Positions 16,700 through 25,307 of a stretch of 64,000 bases of DNA are shown in pieces. Positions within the stretch are counted from its first letter, which is position 1. Each line of letters opens with the position of its first letter. The notes beneath the pieces were generated by a model. The model was not told the DNA's origin and did no database searches. It was given only the letters and a program-made list of their open reading frames with translations. Origin of the DNA: Bradyrhizobium canariense. GTDB lineage: Bacteria; Pseudomonadota; Alphaproteobacteria; Rhizobiales; Xanthobacteraceae. Both the position numbers and the translations under genes were made by a program. The stretch covers positions 124,001-188,000 of the forward strand of contig NZ_VSST01000063.1 of the NCBI RefSeq assembly GCF_019402665.1. Direction: 5' to 3'.

Positions 16700-16993
16700 A
16701 TGTATGCCGCCATCCGTCAGGCCAAGGCGAAAAGCGGGAGCGCCGAAGAGCTGGCGCGCCGTATCAAGGAAGGCGCTGTTCCGATCATCAGCGACGTCGA
16801 CGGCTTCCGCGCCTATTACGTCGTCTATGCCGGCGACGACACGGTCACGGCGATATCGATCTTCGACAAGTTCGAGCAGGCGGAGGAGGCGAACAGGCGT
16901 GCGATCGCCTGGATCGAGAAGGATCTGGGCTCGCTGCTTGCCGGCGACGCCCGCGCCGCCGCGGGTCCGGTGATCGTGCATACGCTGGCGTAA
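16700..16993 (+). CDS. Small ABM-like dimeric alpha/beta-barrel protein
   Basis: A 97-residue protein with the pattern of the ferredoxin-like dimeric alpha/beta barrel (antibiotic biosynthesis monooxygenase-like). It has the N-terminal strand MYAAIRQAK, a helix GSAEELARRIKEG, then PIISDVDGFRAYYVVYAG and ISIFDKFEQAEEANRRA. The ATG at 16700 has a good ribosome site (GGAAGGGAGG). Such proteins range from heme-degrading enzymes to non-enzymatic folds, and no catalytic residues are evident, so the function is unknown. Confidence 0.7.
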   Translation: MYAAIRQAKAKSGSAEELARRIKEGAVPIISDVDGFRAYYVVYAGDDTVTAISIFDKFEQAEEANRRAIAWIEKDLGSLLAGDARAAAGPVIVHTLA

Positions 16994-16999
16994 GTCCTT

Positions 17000-17085
17000 C
17001 GTCATTGCGAGGAGCGAAGCGACGAAGCAATCCAGGCTGTCACTGCGGAGACAGTCTGGATTGCTTCGCTTCGCTCGCAATGACG
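17000..17085. repeat. Palindromic intergenic repeat, family A copy 2
   Basis: An 86-bp palindrome starting CGTCATTGCGAGGAGCGAAG and ending CTTCGCTCGCAATGACG, with inner arms GAAGCAATCCAG / CTGGATTGCTTC. It is the same family as 9681-9766; its left and right arms correspond to the right and left arms of that copy, so the two are in opposite orientation. It lies between convergent genes. Confidence 0.85.
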
Positions 17086-17104
17086 AGGAGGTAGATGTGC
17101 CCCT

Positions 17105-18550
17105 TCACAACTCCCGCGCATTCGAGAACGCAAAACTCGACACCCGCCGCGTCGTTTCGTCCAGGATCAGCGTGCGCGTGATCGGCGGCTCGGCGCGCTG
17201 GGCGCAGTTTTCGCGCTCGCAGAGGCGGCAGTTGACGCCGATCGGCGTGCCCTCCGTTTTCTCCAGATCGATGCCGGCAGCGTAGACGAGGCGCGCGGCG
17301 TGACGGATTTCGCAGCCGAGGCCGATGGCGAAGCGCGGCTGCGGCAGCGGGTGCGGCGCGACGGGGCGGCGCACCATCTGCGCAATCGAGAAATAGCGCG
17401 TGCCGTCGGGCAGCTCGATCACCTGCTTCAGCAGGCGATCAGGCGTGTCGAAGGTCGAGTGCACGTTCCACAGCGGACAAGTGCCGCCGAATTTCGAGAA
17501 CGGGAACGTGCCCGATGAAAATCGCTTCGAGACGTTGCCGGCATTGTCGACACGAAGCAGGAAGAACGGGATGCCGCGCGCGTTCGGCCGCTGCAGGGTG
17601 GTGAGCCGATGGCAGACCTGCTCGAAGCCGGAATTGAAGCGCTGTGCCAGCAGATGGATGTCGTAGTTCAATGCTTCGGCGGCAGCCAGGAAAGCCGGGT
17701 AGGGCATCATCACGGCGGCCGCAAAATAGTTGCCGAGCGTGATCCGGAACAGGCGGCGCGGTGTGTCGTCGAGCGGGCCGGCGCGGCCGATGATGGTCTC
17801 CAGATGCTGCGTGCATTCAACGAGACCAAGCTGGAAGGCGAGCTGGAACGCGCGGCCGGGCGGGTCGACCAGCTCGGAGATCAGGAGCTGGCGCCGGTGG
17901 CGGTCGAAGCGCCTCAGCGTCTCGCGCATCACGTCCACGGGCATGATGCGGGTCTGGATCGAATGCTTTTCGCGCAGCCGCGCCGCGAGCGCCGCATAAA
18001 GCTCTTCGGCCGGCACGTTCAGCTCGTCGCGCAAAGTCTCCGCGGCCTGCTCGAGTTCCGGAAAGTAGTTGCGGTTGGCCTCGATCAGCTCGCGGACGCG
18101 CTCGACCGGATTGGCCTCATAGCGGGTGCCGACGTCGCGGTCGGCCATTTGTGCCGCGGCCAGCGTCTCGCCCTGGCGGGCCTCGGTATAGGCGGCATAG
18201 AGCCGTTGCAGCGCATGGGTGACGCCCGGGCAGAGCTCGGCGAGGTCGCGCAGTTCCTGCTTGGGAACGTCGATCTGGCGGAACAGCGGGTCGGAGAAAA
18301 TCTCGTTGAGTTCGGCGAAGAAGCGGTCCTCGTCGGCGGTCGCGAGGTCGCGCAGGTCGAGGTCGTAGGTTTCGGCCAGCCGCAGCAGGATCTGTGCGGT
18401 CACCGGACGCTGGTTGCGCTCGATCAGATTGACATAGCTCGGCGAGATCCCGAGCCCCTCGGCGATTTGGGTCTGCGACAGCCCCAATTGCTGTCGGATC
18501 CGCCGGAAGCGCGGGCCGACGAAGAGCTTCTTGCTGGAACCGGCGGGCAT
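17105..18550 (-). CDS. Short-chain fatty acyl-CoA-type transcriptional regulator (XRE/RamB-like)
   Basis: A 481-residue regulator. The N-terminal XRE helix-turn-helix (about residues 12-65: LGLSQTQIAEGLGISPSYVN, then LIERNQRPVT) is followed by a middle IrrE-like region. The C-terminal ScfR-type domain has clustered Cys (CRLCERENCAQR) near the end. RamB-like members control isocitrate lyase and acetate metabolism, and aceA is the divergent neighbour. The frame opens with a TTG at 18592, but the ATG at 18550 has a proper GGAG site 8 bp upstream and is preferred. It probably binds the repeat-rich gap at 18598-18651. Confidence 0.87.
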   Translation of the reverse strand: MPAGSSKKLFVGPRFRRIRQQLGLSQTQIAEGLGISPSYVNLIERNQRPVTAQILLRLAETYDLDLRDLATADEDRFFAELNEIFSDPLFRQIDVPKQELRDLAELCPGVTHALQRLYAAYTEARQGETLAAAQMADRDVGTRYEANPVERVRELIEANRNYFPELEQAAETLRDELNVPAEELYAALAARLREKHSIQTRIMPVDVMRETLRRFDRHRRQLLISELVDPPGRAFQLAFQLGLVECTQHLETIIGRAGPLDDTPRRLFRITLGNYFAAAVMMPYPAFLAAAEALNYDIHLLAQRFNSGFEQVCHRLTTLQRPNARGIPFFLLRVDNAGNVSKRFSSGTFPFSKFGGTCPLWNVHSTFDTPDRLLKQVIELPDGTRYFSIAQMVRRPVAPHPLPQPRFAIGLGCEIRHAARLVYAAGIDLEKTEGTPIGVNCRLCERENCAQRAEPPITRTLILDETTRRVSSFAFSNAREL

Positions 18551-18597
18551 TCTCAGGTCTCCGGAGGCATCAAGGGCAGGCTTGTTGACCAATTTTA

Positions 18598-18651
18598 TTT
18601 ACAAGATTTACAAAGTGACATCTATTACAAGTACCGATGTTACATGACATC
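18598..18651. promoter_or_regulatory. Repeat-rich AT-rich operator region between the regulator and aceA
   Basis: Within 54 bp stand two direct TTTACAA copies (18598 and 18607), a third related ATTACAA (18624), and two TGACATC copies (18616 and 18645). There is also an inverted repeat GATGT/ACATC (18636-18651). This is the only AT-rich stretch in the divergent gap. It is a reasonable operator for the RamB-like regulator and the promoter zone of both genes. Binding is inferred. Confidence 0.45.
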
Positions 18652-18777
18652 ACCATTCAAATACAAGCCCACTATACGAGCTGAGCTTTCTCGCGTTTAG
18701 CTTCTGACACGCATCTCGCAATGCATTGTCAAGAATGTCGATGGCTGGTGGCCATCGTCAGCGAAAGGATCAGGCAC

Positions 18778-20409
18778 ATGAATTACCAGCCCCGCGGCAT
18801 CAGCACCCTCCAGGCCCCCGCCTCGTATCAGAGCGAGGTCGAGGCGGCCCGGTCGCTCCTGGAGACCCAGCCGACCTGGAACGGGGTGTCGGCCGAGGCC
18901 GTCGCCCGCATGCGCCTGCAGAATCGCTTCAAGACCGGCCTGGATATCGCCCGCTACACCGCGGCGCTGATGCGAGCCGACATGGCCGCCTATGACGGCG
19001 ATCCCACCAAGTACACGCAGTCGCTGGGCTGCTGGCACGGCTTCATCGCCCAGCAGAAGCTGATCTCGGTCAAGAAGCACTTTGGCAAGACCGATCGCAC
19101 CTATTTGTACCTGTCCGGCTGGATGATCGCGGCGCTGCGCTCCGAGTTCGGCCCGCTGCCGGACCAGTCGATGCACGAGAAGACCTCGGTGCCGGCGCTG
19201 ATCGAAGAACTCTACACCTTCCTGCGTCAGGCCGACTCGCGCGAGCTGAACGATATCTTCCGCAACCTCGATAAGGCCCGCAAGGAAGGCGACAAGACCC
19301 GAGAGAAGGAGTTGATCGAGAAGATCGACAACTTCCAGACCCATGTCGTGCCCGTCATCGCCGACATCGACGCCGGCTTCGGCAATGCGGAGGCGACCTA
19401 TCTGCTCGCCAAGAAGATGATCGAGGCGGGTGCCTGCGCGCTCCAGATCGAGAACCAGGTCTCGGACGAGAAGCAGTGCGGCCACCAGGACGGCAAGGTC
19501 ACGGTGCCGCACGAGGTGTTCCTCGCCAAGATCCGGGCCTGCCGCCACGCGTTCCTCGAACTCGGCGTCGAAGACGGCATCGTCGTGACCCGTACCGACT
19601 CGCTCGGTGCCGGCCTGACCCAGCAGATTGCGGTCAGCCACAAGCCCGGTGACCTCGGCGACCAGTACAACAGCTTCCTGGATTGCGAGGAAGTGACGGC
19701 GGAGAACGCCCGCAATGGCGACGTCATCATCAACCGCAACGGCAAGATGATGCGTCCGAAGCGGCTGCCCTCCAATCTCTATCAGTTCCGCCCGGGCACC
19801 GGCGAAGACCGCTGCGTGCTGGACTGCATCACCTCGCTGCAGAACGGCGCCGACCTGCTCTGGATCGAGACCGAGAAGCCGCATATCGAGCAGATCGCCA
19901 AGATGGTCGACCGGATCCGCAAGGTGGTTCCGAACGCGAAGCTGGCCTACAACAACTCGCCCTCGTTCAACTGGACCCTCAACTTCCGTTGGCAGGTCTA
20001 CGATGCGATGAAGGAAGCCGGCCAAGACGTCAGCAAGTACAATCGTGCCGAGCTGATGAAGGTGGAATACGACGATACGCCGCTGGCAAAGGAAGCCGAC
20101 GAGCGCATCCGCACCTTCCAGGCGGATTCGGCTAAGCGTGCCGGCATCTTCCACCACCTGATCACGTTGCCGACCTACCACACGGCGGCGCTCTCGACCG
20201 ACAATCTGGCGAAGGAATATTTCGGCGACCAGGGCATGCTCGGCTATGTCAAGAACGTCCAGCGCGCCGAGATCCGTCAGGGTATCGCCTGCGCCAAGCA
20301 TCAGAACATGGCCGGCTCCGACATCGGCGACGACCACAAGGAATACTTCGCCGGCGAGGCTGCCCTGAAGGCGGGCGGCGCCCACAACACGATGAACCAG
20401 TTCGGCTAA
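18778..20409 (+). CDS. aceA: Isocitrate lyase
   Basis: A 543-residue enzyme of the glyoxylate shunt, cleaving isocitrate to glyoxylate and succinate so cells can grow on acetate or fatty acids. The catalytic cysteine lies in the motif KQCGHQDGKV (Cys234); the common motif is KKCGH, so one Lys is Gln. It is the longer isocitrate lyase form (about 540 residues against about 430 in E. coli). The ATG at 18778 follows GAAAGGA; the frame is open to 18721 but without a ribosome site. It is followed 30 bp later by a DUF4170 gene and a shared terminator. Probably controlled by the divergent RamB-like regulator. Confidence 0.96.
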   Translation: MNYQPRGISTLQAPASYQSEVEAARSLLETQPTWNGVSAEAVARMRLQNRFKTGLDIARYTAALMRADMAAYDGDPTKYTQSLGCWHGFIAQQKLISVKKHFGKTDRTYLYLSGWMIAALRSEFGPLPDQSMHEKTSVPALIEELYTFLRQADSRELNDIFRNLDKARKEGDKTREKELIEKIDNFQTHVVPVIADIDAGFGNAEATYLLAKKMIEAGACALQIENQVSDEKQCGHQDGKVTVPHEVFLAKIRACRHAFLELGVEDGIVVTRTDSLGAGLTQQIAVSHKPGDLGDQYNSFLDCEEVTAENARNGDVIINRNGKMMRPKRLPSNLYQFRPGTGEDRCVLDCITSLQNGADLLWIETEKPHIEQIAKMVDRIRKVVPNAKLAYNNSPSFNWTLNFRWQVYDAMKEAGQDVSKYNRAELMKVEYDDTPLAKEADERIRTFQADSAKRAGIFHHLITLPTYHTAALSTDNLAKEYFGDQGMLGYVKNVQRAEIRQGIACAKHQNMAGSDIGDDHKEYFAGEAALKAGGAHNTMNQFG

Positions 20410-20439
20410 CGCATCACGCTAATCGACAGGAGACTGACA

Positions 20440-20646
20440 ATGACCAACAGCAATTTCTGGGTGATCGGCGGCGAGTTCGGCTCGATGAACTTCCACAAGC
20501 TGGTGGAAGGCTCGGCCCAGGTGCAGGGTCCGTTCAAGACCCGCAAGGAGGCCGAGGACGCCTGGCGCTCGGTCTCGGAAGAGAACCGCCACAAGGCGGG
20601 CGTCCGCTTCTCGATCGTGGAAGAGCCGTCGCGGGTCTCGGCGTGA
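20440..20646 (+). CDS. DUF4170 small protein, co-transcribed with aceA
   Basis: A 68-residue protein starting MTNSNFWVIGGEFGSMNF, with a second half of alternating charged residues (FKTRKEAEDAWRSVSEENRH). It matches the DUF4170 family, whose function is unknown. It follows aceA by 30 bp with its own ribosome site (AGGAG) and precedes the terminator, so it is almost surely on the aceA mRNA. The compact beta-alpha-beta layout would suit a small partner or modulator protein, but that is speculation. Confidence 0.8.
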   Translation: MTNSNFWVIGGEFGSMNFHKLVEGSAQVQGPFKTRKEAEDAWRSVSEENRHKAGVRFSIVEEPSRVSA

Positions 20647-20691
20647 GAATCTGAACTAACATGCCAATCTGAATAAGAAGACGTCCAAGGA

Positions 20692-20736
20692 CGGAGGGTC
20701 CCATCCGGCGCAAGCCGGGTGGGACCGTCTGTTTTT
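20692..20736 (+). terminator. Strong Rho-independent terminator after aceA-DUF4170
   Basis: GGTCCCATCCGGC (20697-20709) pairs with GCCGGGTGGGACC (20714-20726) around a GCAA loop. Flanking ACGGA/CCGTCTG extends the stem, and five T follow. Confidence 0.9.
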
Positions 20737-20845
20737 GGCACAGGTGAATAGCCTGTGGGCTCCGTAAGTAACTGGAATTGTAGGGCCTTTGCGGGCACAT
20801 TGGTTGCTGATAGGTTAATCCGGCCAAGTGAGGACGAGGCCGCCA

Positions 20846-21400
20846 ATGTCAGAGCCCGAGACCAGCGGGATCCATCCCAGCCAGCCGCGCCCGGTGCGGC
20901 TGCGCGATGCACTGTTGCGGGCGCGGATCGAGGCTGCCGACCGGACCGGCGTCGTCGTCGATTTGCGCGATGCCGAGGTGGCACGGCTCGAGATCCTCAA
21001 CGATTCGCTCGATCCTCTGTTCGCGCAGGTGCCTGACAAGATCGACCTGTTCGACCGCGGTATCAGCCAGGGCGATACGCCCAGGCTCTGGATCGACGTC
21101 GTCGCGCACATCGTGATGGGGCGCGACAAGCGGATGTACCGCTTCGTGCAGGACACCCGCTTCGGCCGCATCGTGCTCGCCGAATCGCACGACACCGCTG
21201 TCATCGTCGAGGCCGTGACCGATTACGTCGCGCGCCGCATGATCGAGCGCGAGCATGCGATGGTGGTCCCGCCCGAGCCGAAGCCCGAGGTCGCGCAGCC
21301 GCAGCGCCGCTCGCGCCTCTGGCCATTCGTGCTGGGGTTCGTGCTCGGTGCCGCCGCACTGTTCGGGGTTGCCGTGCTTGCGGCCCTGCGGAGCTGGTGA
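20846..21400 (+). CDS. Hypothetical protein with C-terminal membrane anchor
   Basis: A 184-residue protein of unknown function. Residues 1-135 look like a compact soluble alpha/beta domain (TGVVVDLRDAEVARLEILND, then HIVMGRDKRMYRFVQDTRFG). They are followed by a Pro-rich charged linker and one membrane helix near the end (LWPFVLGFVLGAAALFGVAVLA). This is a tail-anchored layout with the domain in the cytoplasm if the basic RRSR before the helix obeys the positive-inside rule. The ATG at 20846 is chosen over a GTG at 20828. No family was recognised. Confidence 0.7.
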   Translation: MSEPETSGIHPSQPRPVRLRDALLRARIEAADRTGVVVDLRDAEVARLEILNDSLDPLFAQVPDKIDLFDRGISQGDTPRLWIDVVAHIVMGRDKRMYRFVQDTRFGRIVLAESHDTAVIVEAVTDYVARRMIEREHAMVVPPEPKPEVAQPQRRSRLWPFVLGFVLGAAALFGVAVLAALRSW

Positions 21401-21405
21401 GGCGT

Positions 21406-21507
21406 CGTCATTCCGGGGCGCGCGAAGCGCGAACCCGGAATCCATTTATCAGCACGTATCGCGGCCCGATGGATTCCGGGTTCATGCTTCGCATGCCCCG
21501 GAATGAC
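21406..21507. repeat. Palindromic intergenic repeat, family D
   Basis: A 102-bp palindrome. CGTCATTCCGGGGCGCGCGA at the left is inverted as GCATGCCCCGGAATGAC at the right, and AACCCGGAATCCAT pairs with ATGGATTCCGGGTT inside. It lies between convergent genes and could act as a bidirectional transcript end. Confidence 0.85.
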
Positions 21508-21513
21508 AGCGGT

Positions 21514-22395
21514 CTAAATCAACTTCACATGCTTGATCTGCCCGATCTGAAGTCCAGCCCCCAGGCTCCGCACCGTCTGCTCGCAACGCCAGCCGGTGTT
21601 GTCCTTCTCGATCGTGAACAGATTGTAGGCCGCAGCCGGGGTGTGCCCGTGCGCGAGCGCGGAGGCCGACGGCACGCCGAGCGCCGGAATATTGCCGTTG
21701 GGGCCTTCGAACCACATCGTCGAATGAATGTGGTCGTGCCCGTGCAGGATCAGCTCGACGCCGTGGCGTTTCAAGAGCGTCAGCAGCTCGGCCGAGTCGA
21801 TCATCCGCTTGTGGCGCGCGCCGGACTTCAGTGGATGATGCACCAGCAGCACGCGAAAGACGTCCTCGGCTGCGAACCGCTCGAGCATCTCTTCGAGCGA
21901 CGCGAGCTGATCGCGTCCGAGCGTGCCTGTCGCCATCAGCGGCAAGGTGGGCACCGCCGTGGACAGGCTGATCAGCGCGAGCGGCCCGCGCCGGCGCAGG
22001 CTCGGAAAGCCGATGCGGCCATCGTCACCCGCAAGATAGGGCGCGAAGGTTTCGCCGAAGCGATGAAAGGTGGCGCGGACATAAGCGTCGTGATTGCCGG
22101 GAATCGTGGTGACGCGGTCGGGCGGACCGAGGCCCTCGAGCCAGGCGCGCGCCGGCGCGAATTCCGCCTCCAGCGCCAGATTGACGAGATCGCCTGTGAC
22201 CGCGATGTGGTCGGGACCTTGCGCCTTCATGTCGGCGACGAGTGCGTCGAGCACCTCGCGGCGCTGATACTTGTGACGGTTGCGCGTCCAGTTGACATAG
22301 CCGAACGCGCGCTTGCCCGCGAGCTCGATCAGCCGCGGCTTCGGCAGCGGCGGCAGATGCGGGTCCGACAGATGGGCGAGCGTGAAGGGGGCCAT
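21514..22395 (-). CDS. Calcineurin-type metallophosphoesterase
   Basis: A 293-residue phosphohydrolase with the full set of dimetal motifs: DPH in HLSDPHLPPLP, GD in AVTGDLVNLALE, GNHD in TIPGNHDAYV, His in LLVHHPLK, and GHDH in LILHGHDHIHST. The fold is that of cyclic-nucleotide or lipid-linked phosphoesterases (CpdA- or LpxH-like). The sequence does not say which substrate is used. The start ATG at 22395 gives the metal-binding strand directly, as usual. It is divergent from the Nudix gene. Confidence 0.9.
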   Translation of the reverse strand: MAPFTLAHLSDPHLPPLPKPRLIELAGKRAFGYVNWTRNRHKYQRREVLDALVADMKAQGPDHIAVTGDLVNLALEAEFAPARAWLEGLGPPDRVTTIPGNHDAYVRATFHRFGETFAPYLAGDDGRIGFPSLRRRGPLALISLSTAVPTLPLMATGTLGRDQLASLEEMLERFAAEDVFRVLLVHHPLKSGARHKRMIDSAELLTLLKRHGVELILHGHDHIHSTMWFEGPNGNIPALGVPSASALAHGHTPAAAYNLFTIEKDNTGWRCEQTVRSLGAGLQIGQIKHVKLI

Positions 22396-22475
22396 TGGGG
22401 GCGATTGCCTCGCTATTCGCCCGCTGTAATGGCAAGGTCGCAGGCCAGGTGCAAGCGGGGCATCAAGGGAGCCCG

Positions 22476-22967
22476 ATGGCGGATCGTCTGAACAGCGTCC
22501 GACGCAGATTCGAGCCGTTGCTGCGGCAAATCTTCCACGCCTATTTCCTGCTGGTCCGCGGCATGACGCTCGGCGTCCGCGCCGTGGTGCTGGATGCCGA
22601 CACCAGGGTGTTCCTGGTCAGGCACAGCTACGTCACGGGCTGGTATCTGCCCGGCGGCGGCGTCGATCTCGGCGAGACCATGGAGCAGGCGATGCGCCGC
22701 GAGCTCAAGGAGGAGGGCGATATCGATCTCACTGGCGATGCCGTGCTGCACGGCATCTTCCTCAACAGCCACGTGTCCCGCCGCGACCATGTCGCGGTCT
22801 ACGTCGTCAGGCAGTTCAAGCAGGATCGCCTGCCCGCGCCCAACCACGAGATCGCCGAGTGCGGGTTCTTCGCGGTCACCGCGCTGCCCGAGGGGACCAC
22901 GCCCGGCACGCGGTTGCGGATCGCGGAAGTCCTGCACGACAGGCCGCGGATTGCGACGTGGCGATGA
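22476..22967 (+). CDS. Nudix hydrolase
   Basis: A 163-residue Nudix protein. The Nudix box begins GGVDLGETMEQAM and continues RRELKEEGDI, matching the consensus except that the late Gly is Asp. The catalytic Glu residues of REL-x-EE are present. Such enzymes hydrolyse nucleoside diphosphates linked to another moiety; the substrate cannot be deduced. The ATG at 22476 is the domain start, although the frame opens at 22395. It is the first of a same-strand run of genes (22.5-26.5 kb), separated by short gaps of 34-68 bp. Confidence 0.85.
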   Translation: MADRLNSVRRRFEPLLRQIFHAYFLLVRGMTLGVRAVVLDADTRVFLVRHSYVTGWYLPGGGVDLGETMEQAMRRELKEEGDIDLTGDAVLHGIFLNSHVSRRDHVAVYVVRQFKQDRLPAPNHEIAECGFFAVTALPEGTTPGTRLRIAEVLHDRPRIATWR

Positions 22968-23029
22968 TGGCTGCCTGTGCTAGTAAATCGCCGCACCTGC
23001 GGTGTCGGCGCATGGACGAGGGATGAAGA

Positions 23030-23977
23030 TTGTCTGAATCGACGAGGTCATGGCCATTTCGGGTCGCCGTGCTGGTGCCCTGCTACAATGAGGAAGCCGC
23101 CGTCGCGACGGTCGTCGCTGATTTCCGCAAGGCCCTGCCTGCGGCCGAGGTCTACGTGTACGACAACAATTCGACCGATCGCACCGCGGCGGTCGCGCGC
23201 GAGGCGGGAGCGATCGTGCGCAGCGAACGGCGCCAGGGCAAAGGTCACGTCGTGCGCCGCATGTTCGCGGACATCGAGGCCGACATCTACGTGCTCGTCG
23301 ATGGCGATGCGACCTACGACGCGCCGAGCGCGTCGCGCATGATCGACGAGCTCCTCGACGAGCATCTGGATATGGTTGTCGGTCTGCGAGTCGATCAATC
23401 GCAAGCGGCCTACCGGCGCGGTCATCGCATCGGCAACCGGCTGTTCACCGGTTTCCTGGCATCGACCTTCGGCCACGCCTTCAAGGACATCCTGTCCGGC
23501 TACCGCGTGTTCTCGCGCCGCTTCGTCAAATCCTTCCCGGTCCTGTCCGGTGGCTTCGAGATCGAGACCGAGTTCGCGGTCTATGCGCTGGAATTGTCGC
23601 TGCCGGTCGCCGAGGTCGAGACGCCCTATTACGCGCGCCCGGAAGGCTCCTTCTCCAAGCTCGATACCTGGCAGGACGGGTTGCGCATCTTCAACACGAT
23701 GCTGAAGCTCAACCGGTCGGAGCGGCCGCTGCGCTTCTTTTCGGCGATCGGCATCGTGCTCGCGCTGCTGTCGATCGCTTTCGGGCTGCCCGTCGTGATC
23801 ACCTTCCTCGAAACCGGCCTCGTCCCGCGCCTGCCCACCGCCGTGCTCTCCATGGGTCTGATGATCATGGCGCTGCTTTCGGCTTCGTCGGGGCTCGTGC
23901 TCGACACCGTGACGCGCGGGCGGCGGGAAATAAAGATGCTCGCCTACCTGTCCCAGCCGCCGCTCTGGAGGAGCTGA
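23030..23977 (+). CDS. Family 2 glycosyltransferase with C-terminal membrane segments
   Basis: A 315-residue GT2 enzyme. Residues 11-30 contain the nucleotide-sugar strand VAVLVPCYNEEAAVATVV, and the metal-binding motif is VLVDGDATYD. The acceptor-side motif follows at ILSGYRVFSRRFVKSFP. Two membrane helices near residues 238-260 and 268-290 anchor it, as in polyprenyl-phosphate sugar transferases (DPM1/GtrB-like). The start is probably the TTG at 23030, which follows GAGGGATGAA; no in-frame ATG or GTG lies before the first strand. With the polytopic protein at 25308 it suggests lipid-linked sugar transfer. Confidence 0.85.
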   Translation: MSESTRSWPFRVAVLVPCYNEEAAVATVVADFRKALPAAEVYVYDNNSTDRTAAVAREAGAIVRSERRQGKGHVVRRMFADIEADIYVLVDGDATYDAPSASRMIDELLDEHLDMVVGLRVDQSQAAYRRGHRIGNRLFTGFLASTFGHAFKDILSGYRVFSRRFVKSFPVLSGGFEIETEFAVYALELSLPVAEVETPYYARPEGSFSKLDTWQDGLRIFNTMLKLNRSERPLRFFSAIGIVLALLSIAFGLPVVITFLETGLVPRLPTAVLSMGLMIMALLSASSGLVLDTVTRGRREIKMLAYLSQPPLWRS

Positions 23978-24045
23978 AATTGCCCCCGGGGGCAGGGCGC
24001 AATCCCATGGACCGCTGCCCTCCAAGGTGATATCCCGCCGACGCG

Positions 24046-24561
24046 ATGAACGATCTCTCCCTCACCATCCGGTCGGAAGCCGCCGGCGATGCTCAGGCGA
24101 TCGAGCGGCTGCACGAACGCACCTTCGGACCCGGCCGCTTCGTGCTCAGCGCGTACCGAATCCGCGAGCATGTGGATCATGTGCTCGATCTATCCTTCAC
24201 CGCCCGCGTCGGTACGTTGCTGGTCGGATCCGTACGGCAATTGCCGATTTGCGTCGGTGACACGCCGGCACTGCTGCTCGGGCCCCTGACGGTCGAGCCT
24301 CCGTTCCGCAGCCGCGGCGTCGGCCGGCTGCTGCTCGAGCGCGCACTGACGGATGCGAAGGCGCAGGGCCATCGCCTGGTGCTGCTGGTCGGCGACGAGC
24401 CCTATTACAGCCGCGTCGGCTTCAAGCAGGTCGCCAAGGGACGCGTCACCATGCCGGGCCCGGTCGATTACAGCCGGCTCCTCGTCATCGAGCTGGTCGA
24501 GGGCGCGTTCGAAGGCGTATCGGGGCCGATCGGCCCGGACTGGAGCAAGACGCGCACCTGA
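24046..24561 (+). CDS. GNAT family N-acetyltransferase
   Basis: A 171-residue GNAT protein of the YhbS type. The acetyl-CoA pyrophosphate loop is in VEPPFRSRGVGRLLLERAL, and the later strand reads HRLVLLVGDEPYYSRVGF, typical of the subfamily. GNAT enzymes move an acetyl group to an amine of a small molecule or protein; the substrate is unknown. It lies between the GT2 and methyltransferase genes on the same strand, so acetylation of a glycan is possible, but this subfamily is often free-standing. Confidence 0.85.
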   Translation: MNDLSLTIRSEAAGDAQAIERLHERTFGPGRFVLSAYRIREHVDHVLDLSFTARVGTLLVGSVRQLPICVGDTPALLLGPLTVEPPFRSRGVGRLLLERALTDAKAQGHRLVLLVGDEPYYSRVGFKQVAKGRVTMPGPVDYSRLLVIELVEGAFEGVSGPIGPDWSKTRT

Positions 24562-24596
24562 CGCCATCGCTTCGAAGCTCACATGAAGGTAGGGCA

Positions 24597-25274
24597 GTGC
24601 CGGTCGATCAGCAATATTACCGGGAAGTGGCGTCCGGGAGCACGGCGGAAAAGCTGCTGATCGCCGCGCGCGACCGCATCTACCAGGATTTCATCGCCCG
24701 CATGCAGCCGTCTGCCTTGGACGAGATCCTGGATGTCGGCGTATCCGACGTGATCAACGACGGCGCGAACGTGCTGGAGCGAAGCTACCCGCATCAGCAC
24801 AAGATCACGGCGTGCGGGCTCGGCGAAGGAATCGGGTTCAAGGCGGCTTTTCCGCTTTGCCGTTACGTGCAGATCGAACCGAATACACGGCTGCCGTTCA
24901 ACGACAATGCGTTCGATGTCGCGACGTCCAATGCCGTGCTCGAGCATGCCAGTAGCCATGAAAATCAGGTGCTCCTGGTCGAGGAGCTTTGCCGCGTCGC
25001 GCGGCGGGTGTTCATCACCGTGCCCAACAGGTTCTTTCCGGTCGAGCACCACACCGCCATCCCGCTGGCGCATTATTTGGACGGCACCTTCAGGATCGCC
25101 TGCAGGATCGCCGGCAAGTCGGAATGGACCGACGAGCAGAACCTGATCCTGATGACGCGAAAACGGCTGCTGGGGCTCGCCGCCAAGTCCTCCACCCCTA
25201 AGTCCGCGGCCGTGGGCTACACCGGTTTGTCGCTCGGCCCGCTATCGTCCAATCTCTATCTTGCATTCCGCTAA
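24597..25274 (+). CDS. SAM-dependent methyltransferase (class I fold)
   Basis: A 225-residue protein. Motif I is atypical (LDEILDVGVSDVINDGANVLE) but recognisable, and the post-I/II region FDVATSNAVLEHASSHENQVLLVEELCRV (in part) is typical of UbiE/Methyltransf_11-like enzymes. The start is GTG at 24597 with a weak AGG site. The VPNRFFPVEHHTAIPLAHY segment resembles methyltransferases found in polysaccharide clusters. It stands 35 bp after the acetyltransferase and 33 bp before the GT39-like gene, which supports a shared pathway. Confidence 0.8.
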   Translation: MPVDQQYYREVASGSTAEKLLIAARDRIYQDFIARMQPSALDEILDVGVSDVINDGANVLERSYPHQHKITACGLGEGIGFKAAFPLCRYVQIEPNTRLPFNDNAFDVATSNAVLEHASSHENQVLLVEELCRVARRVFITVPNRFFPVEHHTAIPLAHYLDGTFRIACRIAGKSEWTDEQNLILMTRKRLLGLAAKSSTPKSAAVGYTGLSLGPLSSNLYLAFR

Positions 25275-25307
25275 AGCAGCGCCGCCTCCGTCGCATCATG
25301 ATCCCCG

